Below are positions 17,719 through 27,340 of a stretch of 64,000 bases of DNA, in pieces. The DNA comes from Canibacter zhuwentaonis (GTDB taxonomy: Bacteria; Actinomycetota; Actinomycetes; Actinomycetales; Microbacteriaceae), in the NCBI RefSeq assembly GCF_018531125.1, contig NZ_JAHDSY010000001.1; one strand, written 5' to 3'. The position numbers and the translations under genes are program-made. Below the pieces are notes generated by a model. That model ran no database searches. It saw only the letters and a list, made by a program, of their open reading frames with translations, and was not told the origin of the DNA. Every line of letters begins with the position of its first letter. Position 1 is the first letter of the stretch.

Positions 17719-18633
17719 CTAATCTTTTAATGGGTGCAGATATTTAACAAATACCTTTTTATCAAGAATCCGAAAGCCATATTCAGCTTCCACCCTAATA
17801 GCTACCATTTTATGCATAAACGTTGATAGCTGAGTTCCATCAGGCATTAGCACGCTAGCGTCCCTAGACTCTTCATAACTAATACTATCAACGCTACCCC
17901 AAATAATTTTGCTCCAGTCGCCGCCCGAAACCCGCGATTGTTTCATCTCCCACGCCGTCAGTAAAAAACACGTTCTTACCCATAACCGATCCCTTCTGCA
18001 CCGGCGAGAGCTGATCCATAGACGGGTAGTATAACGCACTATCCGTAGTATCTACCGCCGCGTTGAATAAAGGCTCAGCACGACGTGAGAAAATAAAACC
18101 GTTGTAGTCTTTAAACTTTCATACAATAGTTTCAGCCCCTCGTTAAGGTTCGTTTATAAGCCCCCGTCTTTCTGAGCGTTTTTACCAAGCTGAACCTGCT
18201 TACTAATTGCCGACACGTGATTGTCTGCTCCAAAAGCAGTGTTACCAAATAACACCGCCTCATCGAACGCTTTAGCAAACGCCGCGCCCAGCTCATCAAC
18301 TAAACTTTCCATATACTGGTGAAGGTTAGTTCTCACAACATCAGCAGACACCGCCGTTGTAAATGTCAGTTTACGGGGGACGCCTACTTTATGCACAGTA
18401 GCAGCGCCCTTAGTGGTACCTTTTATTCCTCCTTCACCCGTCCACTTAGCCTCTATTTCCTGCGAAATAACAGAAACAGGCTCGCCACTAGACGCAAAAG
18501 GAATCTGTTTTGCTAGTTATTGAACAGCAGATAATTCTTTTGCTTTTTGAAAATATGGCTCAGCCCGTTTCGGGGTAAGATATCGCGCAATCGAACCCGA
18601 GCTTGTTAGACTATCAAGTATTGCTGTATGCAT
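17719..18633 (-). pseudogene. Phage major capsid protein (HK97-like), decayed
   Basis: With corrections the region encodes about 305 residues, a normal length for HK97-fold capsids. ATG 18633 has GGAGG upstream. Recognisable parts: an N-terminal segment with IPFASSGEPVSVISQEIEAK, the core LHQYMESLVDELGAAFAKAF followed by DEAVLFGN, and the C-terminal LSTFMHKMVAIRVEAEYGF followed by RILDKKVF. Lesions: TAA at codon 39 (18517-18519, where CAA would restore the frame), a TAA at 18154-18156, a lost base near 18107, and an extra base in the GGGCGGCG stretch near 17945. It lies directly beyond the 3' end of tRNA-Lys, a common phage integration site. No other phage gene is recognisable nearby, so this is the last remnant of a prophage. 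Confidence 0.78.
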
Positions 18634-18666
18634 CCTACCTCCGCCGTCTTTTGCTCTTGTGTTTTG

Positions 18667-18739
<73 letters not shown>

Positions 18740-18987
18740 GCATTGTAACGCAACAGGAATACATTTTATCAGCACGACGGCAGTTTGCGCAAACATACCC
18801 ACAATCCACTGCATCCGCTTAATACCCCGTGCCCGCTGAATCTTTCACAATCCCGCACCCATCAACTTGCAGTCTGCGCCCGTACACACCCACCAACCAG
18901 ACAATCCGCACCTCCGTAACCTGCGCCCGCACACCCACAAACCCCGCACACCCACATCCGCTGAACCCGCCACAGATTTTATCTTGT
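18740..18987. other. C-rich intergenic stretch without a gene
   Basis: Between tRNA-Lys and the ABC importer. The plus strand is strongly C-rich and G-poor, with recurring short words such as cccgcacaccca and ccgctgaa. An open frame here is only an upstream extension of the ABC gene without a start signal. It resembles the C-rich gaps at 22070-22280 and 48060-48220. Confidence 0.5.
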
Positions 18988-18993
18988 TATCCT
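18988..18993 (+). promoter_or_regulatory. -10 box of the betaine/choline importer operon, leaderless type
   Basis: TATCCT followed by 6 nt and ATG 19000. No ribosome site precedes the ATG, and this decides the start against longer frames. Confidence 0.45.
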
Positions 18994-18999
18994 AAAGTG

Positions 19000-19809
19000 A
19001 TGATCAATTTTAACGGTGTCTCTAAAGTCTACCCAACCGGCTCTATCGCCGTTGAAAACTTTTCGCTCAGGGTTAAACCGCACAAAACAGTTGCGCTCGT
19101 CGGCTCTTCGGGATCTGGCAAAAGCACCCTGTTGCGCATGGTCAACAGGATGATCGAACCCAGCAGCGGAGAAGTCTTGATTAACGGGCAAGACATCAGC
19201 ACCGCAGATCCGGTACAGCTGCGTCGCAGTATCGGCTACGTGTTGCAAAACAGCGGGCTGTTACCCCATCGCACAGTGCTCAACAACGTTGCGGCGGTAC
19301 CGCTGCTGTGCGGCAGCACAAAACAACAGGCTCGCAGCAAAGCTACTGAACTGCTCGAACTCGTCGGAATCGACACAGAGCTGCTGGCTCGCTACCCAGC
19401 AGAGCTTTCCGGCGGGCAGCAGCAGCGGGTTGGGGTTGCCCGCGCGCTCGCCGCCGATCCTGATATTCTGTTAATGGACGAGCCTTTTGGCGCGGTCGAC
19501 CCGATTGTGCGGCGCGAACTGCAGGCAGAAACGCTGCGTCTCAAACAGGAGCTAAACAAAACCATCATGTTTGTAACGCACGATATTGAAGAGGCTTTTA
19601 TTATTGGCGACGAAATAGTGCTGCTTGAAACCGGCGGTAAAATTGCACAGCACGGCACACCACAAGACCTAATAACGAACCCCGCAAACGATTTTGTGCG
19701 CGACTTTATAGGTTTTTCCCGCCGTAACAAACAGCTAACGATCATCGATAGCAACGGCGTGAAACTCGTGCAAGACTCACACGGACTACCGCTCGGAGTG
19801 CTCAGTTAA
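19000..19809 (+). CDS. ABC transporter ATPase for quaternary ammonium compounds (OpuCA/ProV type)
   Basis: A 269-residue ATPase from ATG 19000. Visible: Walker A GSSGSGKST (about 35-43), Q-loop in GYVLQNSGLLPHRTV, signature LSGGQQQRVGVARAL, Walker B ILLMDEPFGAVD and H-loop FVTHDIEEA. The DPIVRRELQAE helix after Walker B is typical for OpuA/OpuC-type ATPases. It lacks the C-terminal CBS pair found in many osmoregulated members, so ionic-strength control by CBS domains is unlikely. It energises uptake of glycine betaine, choline, carnitine or a similar osmolyte (substrate inferred). It overlaps the next gene by one base (TAATG). Confidence 0.9.
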   Translation: MINFNGVSKVYPTGSIAVENFSLRVKPHKTVALVGSSGSGKSTLLRMVNRMIEPSSGEVLINGQDISTADPVQLRRSIGYVLQNSGLLPHRTVLNNVAAVPLLCGSTKQQARSKATELLELVGIDTELLARYPAELSGGQQQRVGVARALAADPDILLMDEPFGAVDPIVRRELQAETLRLKQELNKTIMFVTHDIEEAFIIGDEIVLLETGGKIAQHGTPQDLITNPANDFVRDFIGFSRRNKQLTIIDSNGVKLVQDSHGLPLGVLS

Positions 19810-20459
19810 TGGACTGGCTCGCTGCCAACTGGTCGCACGTGTTAGAACTGTCACGGGAGCACCTGATGCTGAGCGTTCCCGCGATCTTTGTGAGCACGCT
19901 AATTGCGATTCCAATCGGGCGCGCAGCCTATAAACACCCGCGCATAGGGGGCGTTTTACTGCAAACATCCGCGCTGCTGTATTCAATTCCGGCGCTGCCG
20001 CTGCTGATTATCATCCCGATTCTGTTTGGCACACCCCTCCGCTCACGTACGACGGTAATAATCGCACTCAGTATGTATGGAACTGCGCTGCTCGTACACA
20101 CCGCGGCCGGCGCGTTTAGATCCGTTGACAATTCCGTGCGGGATGCGGCAATCGCAATCGGTAACTCGCAAAGAAACATTTTTTGGCGGATCGACCTACC
20201 GCTGGCACTGCCCGTGCTCTTTGCCGGGCTGCGCGTTTTGAGTGTTTCCACAATTGGGCTGGTCACAATCGGGGCGCTCATCGGAGTGCACAGCCTCGGC
20301 AGCCTGCTAACGGACGGTTTCCAAAGGGGCATTTACGCTGAAGTTATCACGGGTCTTGTTGCAACCGTTGTAATCGCACTGCTGCTCGATGCTGCGCTGG
20401 TGATTTTAGAGAGAATACTGACCCCCTGGCAACTAGTAGGCAAAGCGGTTAAACAATAA
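19809..20459 (+). CDS. Quaternary amine ABC transporter permease (OpuCB-like)
   Basis: A 216-residue inner-membrane permease with about five hydrophobic helices and the coupling segment (EAA-like loop) VRDAAIAIGNSQRNIFWRID followed by LPLALPVLF. It overlaps its neighbours by one base on both sides, indicating tight coupling. With the second permease it forms the translocation channel. Confidence 0.88.
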   Translation: MDWLAANWSHVLELSREHLMLSVPAIFVSTLIAIPIGRAAYKHPRIGGVLLQTSALLYSIPALPLLIIIPILFGTPLRSRTTVIIALSMYGTALLVHTAAGAFRSVDNSVRDAAIAIGNSQRNIFWRIDLPLALPVLFAGLRVLSVSTIGLVTIGALIGVHSLGSLLTDGFQRGIYAEVITGLVATVVIALLLDAALVILERILTPWQLVGKAVKQ

Positions 20460-21130
20460 TGAACCTGCTACAAGAGGCCATAGCATGGCTTATGAACCCG
20501 GCAAACTGGAGCGGTGCGGGCGGTGTTTTGGAGCGCATTCTGCAGCATCTGCTAATTACTGCTGCAAGCGTGGCACTCGCGAGCGCGGTTGCGCTTCCCG
20601 TGGGGATTATTATCGGGCACACTAAAAAAGCCGCAGGATTTGTGCCCGCAGTAACGGGTGCTATGCGTGCTGTGCCAACGCTCGGCATGCTCACAGTTTT
20701 TGCGCTAATGCTCGGCATCGGGTTTCAAGCCCCGCTCTTGGCGCTAACAGTGCTCGCGATGCCGTCGGTGCTTGCCGGTGTGTATTCTGGCGTAAACGCG
20801 GTTGATCACACCGTCACAGACGCGGCTAAAGCCATTGGGATGCAACCCGCACAAATTGTTTTTAAGGTTGAGCTACCACTCGCTCTGCCGTTAATTATTG
20901 GTGGGGTACGCGCGGCAACGCTGCAGGTTGTGGCAACTGCAACACTCGCGGCATACACCGCAGATATTGGGCTTGGCAGGTATCTGTTTGCAGGCTTAAA
21001 ATCACGCGACTACACTGAAATGCTAGCGGCCGCGCTGCTTGTAACCGCGCTATCACTAATTATTGAGATTCCTTTTGGAGTGTGTGAGCGCTTTGCTAAA
21101 AAACTATCACGAAACACCTCCAACGGCTAA
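20459..21130 (+). CDS. Quaternary amine ABC transporter permease (OpuCD-like)
   Basis: A 223-residue permease similar in plan to the preceding one, with the EAA-like loop VTDAAKAIGMQPAQIVFKVE followed by LPLALPLII. Five to six membrane helices are visible. ATG 20459 lies in TAATG at the end of the first permease gene. Confidence 0.88.
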   Translation: MNLLQEAIAWLMNPANWSGAGGVLERILQHLLITAASVALASAVALPVGIIIGHTKKAAGFVPAVTGAMRAVPTLGMLTVFALMLGIGFQAPLLALTVLAMPSVLAGVYSGVNAVDHTVTDAAKAIGMQPAQIVFKVELPLALPLIIGGVRAATLQVVATATLAAYTADIGLGRYLFAGLKSRDYTEMLAAALLVTALSLIIEIPFGVCERFAKKLSRNTSNG

Positions 21131-21140
21131 AAGGAACGAC

Positions 21141-22055
21141 ATGAATAACCGCAGAAATAGGCATCTGATCAGCGTAATTACTGTTTTAGCAATGTGCTTT
21201 GCCCTGCTTACCGGGTGTAGCAATGCCGATCCGCTGCGTGCAGGATACCGCATAAACAGTGACACAATTGTGATCGGCTCACAAGACTACTACTCGAACG
21301 AAATCATCGCAGAAATTTGGGCACAGGCGCTCGAACAAAAAGGTTATAAAGTGGATCGCCAGTTCAGAATCGGGCAGCGCGAGGTGTATTTGCCCGAAAT
21401 TGAGGCGGGCAATATTGATTTGCTGCCAGAGTACACCGGGCCGCTACTCCAGTACTGGCAGCGCAACACCGCAGCCCGCCGCAGCGATGACGTTTACGCG
21501 CAGTTGCAACGTGCAACTCCAGGCAAGCTGCGGGTGCTAGAGCAGAGCCCGGCAACCGATCAAGATTCGTACGTTGTTACCCGCGAGTTTGCCGCCAAGT
21601 GGGCGCTCGCAACGCTTAAAGACCTGCAGCGCGTAACAGCACCGCTCACAATTGGCGCTAACTCCGAAGCGCAAAAGCGCAATAACGGACCGCGCGGGCT
21701 GCAGCGAGTTTACGGCGTGCAAACCGGCTTCACCCCGATTGAAGACAGCGGCGGACCGCTCACAGTGCGGGCGCTCAAAACCGATATGATCCAGCTCGCT
21801 ATTATTTACACGGCAGATCCCGCTATCAAAGCTAATAATCTTGTAGCGCTGGAAGACACCGAGGGGTTGTTTCTAGCGTCGCACCTGGTGCCGCTGGCGA
21901 GCAACAACGTTAGCACCGAAGCGGCCACGATTATCAACAGCATATCTGCTAAGCTCACAACAGAAACCCTGATCGCGCTTAACGAGCGCAGCGTCACAGA
22001 ACAGCTCACCGCAGCTATTATCGCAAAAGAATGGCTCGCGCAGGCACAGTTGTAG
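21141..22055 (+). CDS. Substrate-binding lipoprotein of the betaine/choline importer
   Basis: Start ATG 21141, with AAGGA about 6 nt upstream and a clear lipoprotein signal: basic MNNRRNRH, a hydrophobic core, and lipobox LLTGC with Cys at about residue 27. A longer frame from 21063 overlaps the permease and was rejected. The 304-residue protein has the OpuAC-type fold start (TIVIGSQDYYSNEIIAEIWA) and the LPEYTGPLLQYW segment seen in choline/betaine binding proteins. It is anchored outside the membrane and delivers the osmolyte to the permease pair. Substrate preference cannot be fixed from sequence alone. Confidence 0.9.
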   Translation: MNNRRNRHLISVITVLAMCFALLTGCSNADPLRAGYRINSDTIVIGSQDYYSNEIIAEIWAQALEQKGYKVDRQFRIGQREVYLPEIEAGNIDLLPEYTGPLLQYWQRNTAARRSDDVYAQLQRATPGKLRVLEQSPATDQDSYVVTREFAAKWALATLKDLQRVTAPLTIGANSEAQKRNNGPRGLQRVYGVQTGFTPIEDSGGPLTVRALKTDMIQLAIIYTADPAIKANNLVALEDTEGLFLASHLVPLASNNVSTEAATIINSISAKLTTETLIALNERSVTEQLTAAIIAKEWLAQAQL

Positions 22056-22295
22056 TGTTTGGCGCAGGTGATTTACTCGAAAGCGGATTAACACCCACAG
22101 GCACAGGAGGGGTCGGGTGCAAATCCCTCAGGCGCAGGGTCAGCGGGCGGCATCCACAAACGCAAAACCGTAGGCACAACACGCACAGCACCCGCAAACG
22201 CTGCGGACATACAACGCCCGCAGCAGACGCAGCACAAGCAGGCATAGCACCCGCACAGATCACCGCCGAGCGGCATCGAGTAAACTTATCTGTGT

Positions 22296-24119
22296 ATGGC
22301 ACAACATCATTTACTCGGAGCAGAAAAGATCTCACTAACCTTCCCCACTAAAGATGTGTTCACAGATCTCACGCTCGGTATCGCAGAAGGAGACCGCACG
22401 GGCATTGTCGGGCGTAACGGTGACGGCAAAAGCTCGCTGCTGAAAATATTAACCTCACAGATTCAGCCAACCGCGGGACAGGTAACCAGGCGCGGCGGAG
22501 TTAGCTTCGGCATGCTCTCACAGCAGGACACGCTCAACTACGAGCAAAGTGTTGCGCAAAATATTGTTGGAGATGTACCAGAGCACGAGTGGGCTACCAA
22601 TCCGCAAATCCGCGATGTAATTAACGGGCTTGTAGCCGACCTTGACTGGCTCGGATCCGTGAGCAAACTGTCGGGCGGGCAAAAGCGACGGGTTGCGCTC
22701 GCCGCAATTCTGGTGCAAGACTGGGATATTTTGGCGCTTGACGAGCCCACCAACCACCTGGACATCGAGGGAATTGCTTGGCTTGCCGCGCACCTTAAAA
22801 CCCGCTGGTCTAAAAATCAGGGGGCGCTGCTCGTGATAACGCACGACAGGTGGTTTCTCGACGAAGTTTGCAACCTCACATGGGAGGTGCACAACGGCAC
22901 TGTTGAGCAGTTCGAGGGTGGTTATGCCGCATACGTTTTGCAGCGGATCGAGCGCGACAGAATCCTGCAGAGCGCCGCGCAGAAGCGCAACAATCTGCTC
23001 CGCAAAGAGCTTGCCTGGCTGCGTCGCGGCGCACCCGCCCGCACCTCAAAGCCAAAGTTCAGAATTGATGCCGCTAACGAGCTGATAGCGGATGTGCCAC
23101 CGCTCAGGGACTCCATTAACCTACAGCGGCTGTCTGTCTCGCGACTGGGCAGAGAGGTTGTTAAACTATCCGATGTTACAGTGCGCTTCAGCGATGCTAC
23201 CGGATGTGAAAAAACCGTTTTAGACGGGGTTGATTGGGATCTTTCTCCCGGCGAAAGAACCGGCATTCTGGGCGCTAACGGAGCCGGAAAATCAACCCTA
23301 ATATCCGTTATCGCAGGCACTCTGAAGCCAACATCAGGCAGAATTAAACGCGGTAAAACGGTGAAGCTTGCCGTGCTTGATCAGAGCTTTAGCCAGCTAC
23401 AAGAGATCGGCGCTGACAGGGTGCGCGAGGTTTTGGCGCGCACAAAAACCTCTTTTAACGTTGGGGGCAAAGAGCTCACACCGGCGCAGCTGCTTGAACG
23501 GCTGGGCTTTAGCACCGAACAGCTGTCAACTCCGGTTGCGGATCTTTCAGGCGGCCAAAAACGCCGCTTGCAACTGCTGCTAATTCTGCTCTCCGAACCG
23601 AACGTGTTAATTCTGGATGAGCCCACCAACGACGTTGACTCAGAGATGCTTACCGCGATGGAAGACCTGCTCGACTCTTGGCCAGGCACACTGCTTGTTA
23701 TTTCGCACGATCGCTATCTTCTAGAGCGCGTCACCGACAATCAGTACACGCTGTTACAGGGCAAACTGCGGCATTTACCGCGCGGTGTTGCAGAGTATTT
23801 GGAGCTGCGTCGCATAGCTAGCGCCGCTAAACAGCAGCAGCCGACGCGATCCGCTAACACATCTAAGACGGCTACCGAGTTGAAAAGTAGCGAGCTGAAA
23901 GGCAATGAGCGGCGCTCTCTCGAGAAAGAGCTCGCCGCAGTTACGCGCAAAATAGACAAAATAGCGGCTCAGATTAGCGCCGCAGAGGCAGAGCTTGCGC
24001 AACTTGACCAGACCGACTACGAACTGCTCAATACTCATAGCGCGCAAATTGCTGCGCTGCGCGCCAAACTGGAACAGCTCGAGGATCGATGGCTAGAGCT
24101 GGGCGAACTGCTGCAGTAA
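22296..24119 (+). CDS. ABC-F family ATPase with two ABC domains (Uup-like)
   Basis: A 607-residue soluble protein with no membrane segment. The first ABC domain has GRNGDGKSS, KLSGGQKRRVALAAIL and ALDEPTNHLD; the second has GANGAGKST, DLSGGQKRRLQLLLI and ILDEPTNDVD. Between them lies the positively charged linker (P-site tRNA interaction region). The C-terminal 80 residues form a coiled coil (ERRSLEKELAAVTRKIDKIA and beyond), as in Uup-type members. ABC-F proteins act on ribosomes or in DNA/ribosome quality control; a resistance role is possible but not indicated. The first Walker A has Asp where Ala is more usual. ATG 22296 has no ribosome site; TAAACT ends 9 nt upstream. Confidence 0.9.
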   Translation: MAQHHLLGAEKISLTFPTKDVFTDLTLGIAEGDRTGIVGRNGDGKSSLLKILTSQIQPTAGQVTRRGGVSFGMLSQQDTLNYEQSVAQNIVGDVPEHEWATNPQIRDVINGLVADLDWLGSVSKLSGGQKRRVALAAILVQDWDILALDEPTNHLDIEGIAWLAAHLKTRWSKNQGALLVITHDRWFLDEVCNLTWEVHNGTVEQFEGGYAAYVLQRIERDRILQSAAQKRNNLLRKELAWLRRGAPARTSKPKFRIDAANELIADVPPLRDSINLQRLSVSRLGREVVKLSDVTVRFSDATGCEKTVLDGVDWDLSPGERTGILGANGAGKSTLISVIAGTLKPTSGRIKRGKTVKLAVLDQSFSQLQEIGADRVREVLARTKTSFNVGGKELTPAQLLERLGFSTEQLSTPVADLSGGQKRRLQLLLILLSEPNVLILDEPTNDVDSEMLTAMEDLLDSWPGTLLVISHDRYLLERVTDNQYTLLQGKLRHLPRGVAEYLELRRIASAAKQQQPTRSANTSKTATELKSSELKGNERRSLEKELAAVTRKIDKIAAQISAAEAELAQLDQTDYELLNTHSAQIAALRAKLEQLEDRWLELGELLQ

Positions 24120-24418
24120 AATGTTTGGGAACTGCATCCCAGTTTACACCAGGCAAAATATGTGGTGTTAATGCGAATATCAAAAAAGTCATTAACTTTA
24201 TAGCTTCGTTCCGAGGATGCAAAACAGCGGAGGAAAAAACTGGCGGACTTGAATAGCTAAATACTTTCTCACAGATAGAATCTGGATGTTTCTAGGAAGA
24301 GAAGAATCGCGATATCTTGATATAGTAGATTGTCAAGCACTAAGCAGGCGTTTTTGCAAAGAAGCCTGTTTTGTTAAATTTCGGAAAGTAGATTTGAAAA
24401 GTATTGAGGAGGTACACT
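24120..24418. other. AT-rich junction of the restriction island
   Basis: About 300 nt in which base composition changes from the chromosomal style to strongly AT-rich. A hairpin CAGGC/GCCTG followed by TTTTG at 24342-24371 looks like a terminator or attenuator ahead of the restriction gene. No coding frame or tRNA was seen, and I could not find a clear flanking repeat that would define the island's edge. Confidence 0.4.
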
Positions 24419-26696
24419 ATGTTTAGCCACTTTTCAAATGAAGTTGATGGACAACTAAAGTTTTATCAAGATTATCTACCTCTCGTTGATAAAACTTTGA
24501 CAACTGATGACATTCTTGCTGATTATACAGATGGTTATTTAAACGGAAACTTACTGGAATTTAAAGTTGTCATCAATGATATTAACTCTGTTTTATTCCA
24601 AGCTATTAAATACCTCTCAGCTCGTCGTGTTAAAGGAAGAGAAATTCCCAAAAATATCTTACTAGTATCGCTAACAAATCAAAAAGTTTATATCTTTTCT
24701 AGCGAAGATTACCTATCAGATATTGAAAAGGTATATTTTGGTGGTGCAAGTCTTAAAAATTCTGGGTTCTCTGCAGGCAATCCGATTGAAACACTAGAAT
24801 ATGGAAAAAGCCAATTTGATGAAAGTCGCTTGATTTCCCTGTTGCGTTCCAAACTATATACCAAAATCAATATTGACGAAAACTGTATTGTCGGGTGGGC
24901 AGAACGCTTTTATCGTGAAAACAAAGGAGCTAAAAAATCCGATTTTATTGGCGACTACACTGGTAAGGTAAAAATTATTGGTGAAATTCGTAAACCTGAA
25001 AAACTCAAAGATTTTATCAATCCTTATGTTGGAGAAACCAATGCACAATTCCAATATTTGATGGATAAACTTAACGATACGTTACATTAGGAGCTTTCTA
25101 TACTCCTGAATCCTATGTTAATAAGTCGTTAGAATTAGTCCGTCAAGCCATTCAACGTGTTCCCACAGGAAATGATTATATCATTTTAGATAGATGTGCT
25201 GGAACTGGGAATCTCGAAAAATTAATGAATGACGAGGAGTTGAGCCACTGTGTTCTTTCAACAGTTGAATATTATGAATACAAGGTTTTGCTTGAATTAC
25301 TGGGAGATAAAGTTCGCCATATTATCCCACCAACTGAAAAAGAAGATACTTTTAATATGGGATTGGTTCGTGGAGCAAACGCTCTTAGCTATGAATATGT
25401 CAACAATGAGATTATTCAACGTTATCTAAATGACCCCAACGTAACAATTATTCTGTATGAAAACCCTCCTTACGCAGAAACAACCTCGATAGAACACCAG
25501 AAAATAAGGGCTGGGAAATCCGCGTCTACGTGGAAGAAAGAGTTTTTAGTAAACGAAATGAAGAAAGAGGTAAAAGGAACTGCGACGAATGACCTTGGAA
25601 ATGTCTTTATTTGGTCAGCCTTTAAATATTACCTTAGACAGCCGACAGATAGTTATATTGTTTATAGCCCTGTTAAATACTGGAAAGCTCAGCATTTAGT
25701 CAATCAAAAATTTTTAGACGGTTTTGCTTTTAATCGAAAACACTTCCACACCAATACTGATGCGATGATTATGTGCGCTCTCTGGAGCAAGGAAGAACTC
25801 TCTCAAGATATTCTTGATTTAGAAGCATATAATATTGATAAAGAGGGGAAATTGCTTCCTGAAAATAAGGTTCTTGTCAAAAGAATATTTAGCACTTATA
25901 GCCAATACTACTTTGACAAGCGACAGTTTTCTGACGATAAAAACAATGGACTGCAGCTAGGACTAAATGGTAAAGAATATGAGGGAAAAACCAAAAGAAT
26001 TACCTCTTTGTTTAATTCAAACATTTTAGGTTATATGGCTGTATACAGTTCTGGATTCGATAACCCAGATTTACATTCTACCCTAATTAGAGCAGGTAGA
26101 TACGATGGTCATGGATTCTTCCTGCGCTCTGATAACTTTTTAGAAAAACTGCCGATGTTTGCGGCTAGTCGCTATATTACATATAATCGGCACTGGACAC
26201 AGCGTGCCAACATTATGAAATCTGCGGATGGTTCTGAGCGGTTTAATAAGGCTGTATCTAACAATAAAATAGAGCAAGAACTGTTAAAAATTCTGCTATT
26301 CACAACGCTTGAAACACAAAATCACATGAGAAGCTTGTATGGTTCTGACGGACGATTCTATCGTAATGAGTTGTCACTGGATAACTCTAACGGAGACACG
26401 CTAGCCACAGTCAAATTGGCAAAGTTGAAACAAAATCCTAAAGAAACTGCACTGTTTGAGCAGTGGCAAAAAGTCTTATCAGAAGCTAAAAAACAGGGAA
26501 CTACGACTCTGAATTGACATATTCTGTTTATCAAATCATTGATGAACTTAATACATTTGAAAAAGACGATAATGATAAGACTGTCTATCTTTATCCTGAA
26601 TTAAACGGACACTTGAACACCTTAAAAACAATGGTAAAAGAGTATTACAATTCTGAAATTGTGCCTTTCCTGTTTGAATATGAGTTTCTGAAATAA
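24419..26696 (+). pseudogene. Type IIG-like restriction enzyme/adenine methylase, broken by two frameshifts
   Basis: ATG 24419 follows GAGGAGG by 6 nt. With two corrections the frame gives about 759 residues. N-terminal domain: a nuclease-like segment with NGNLLEFKVVIND (E-x-K) after an Asp-rich stretch. Next come LGAFYTPESYV, methylase motif I DRCAGTGNLEKLM, motif IV NPPY in ILYENPPYAETTS, and a C-terminal target-recognition part. Lesions: a missing base near 25086-25088 (frame ends at TLH, resumes as LGAFYTP) and a frame change near 26514 (ends TTTLN, resumes TYSVYQIIDEL). The DNA is strongly AT-rich with AAA/AAT/TTT codons, unlike the flanking genes, suggesting transfer from a low-GC donor such as a Firmicute (inference). 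No separate S or R gene is present. Confidence 0.8.
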
Positions 26697-26830
26697 GAAC
26701 CCAAAAGATGATTTCTGGTTGCAAGTCGCCTTTTTGATATGATTAGAAACCCTATATCTATGATCAGTTTAAACTGATACCCAAATGTTTTTAGACAAAA
26801 TCACGCCCACTGTAAAGGATGTGCCCCAAA

Positions 26831-27235
26831 ATGGCAAACACTAAAACTCTTTCCAGCACTCCCAGCGCAATTGCTTTTGCGGTCGCGCTAGATGTTTTGA
26901 TGATCGCCCTGTTTGCGATTGTTGGCCGGCAGAATCACGCAATCGGGCTAAACTTCGTGAGCGTTTTGCAGACGATGTGGCCTTTTGTGATCGGGCTGCT
27001 GGTAGGATGGCTGGTTTTTCGCGTCTGGCGCAACCCGTTTTCTCCCCTGTACGGGCTGGGTTTGGCAGCTCTTACCATTGTTTTTGGGCAGCTAATCAGG
27101 ATTCTTAGCCGTACAGGCGCTTTTTCAATACCCTTTATTTTAGTCAGCGTCTTTGCACTGTTACTGCTGCTTGTTGGGTGGCGGCTCATTGGCACGGGTG
27201 TGAGCGCGATTGTGAGCAAATCGCGTAAACGCTAG
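26831..27235 (+). CDS. DUF3054 family membrane protein
   Basis: About 134 residues with four membrane helices (from ALDVLMIALFAIVG, through WPFVIGLLVGWLVFRVW, to FALLLLLVGWRLI). The ALDVLMIALFAIVGRQNH start and the VGWLVFRVWRNP segment fit DUF3054, a small uncharacterised family common in actinobacteria. Two starts are possible: ATG 26819, which touches the AAAGGA site, and ATG 26831, 12 nt after it; I prefer the second because the ribosome site needs spacing. It converges with acn. Confidence 0.8.
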   Translation: MANTKTLSSTPSAIAFAVALDVLMIALFAIVGRQNHAIGLNFVSVLQTMWPFVIGLLVGWLVFRVWRNPFSPLYGLGLAALTIVFGQLIRILSRTGAFSIPFILVSVFALLLLLVGWRLIGTGVSAIVSKSRKR

Positions 27236-27290
27236 CGCCGCAAACTAAGCAAATAAACGCCGGTGGTTAAAAGCCGCGGGCGCTAAAAAT

Positions 27291-27322
27291 ATGGGTTCTG
27301 TGTTTCCTAACACAGAATCCAT
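27291..27322 (-). terminator. Hairpin terminator between DUF3054 gene and acn
   Basis: ATGGGTTCTGTGTT pairs with AACACAGAATCCAT (one G-T pair) across a 4-nt loop. It is followed by ATTTTTAG on the minus strand and sits 18 nt beyond the acn stop; it could also stop the plus-strand transcript. Confidence 0.82.
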
Positions 27323-27340
27323 AAAAATTATGCGCTTTAA

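Noticed and set aside
18829..18999. N-terminal extension of the betaine importer ATPase
   Set aside because: The ABC fold starts at the residue encoded by 19000, the extension is a translated C-rich spacer, and a -10 box lies directly before ATG 19000.
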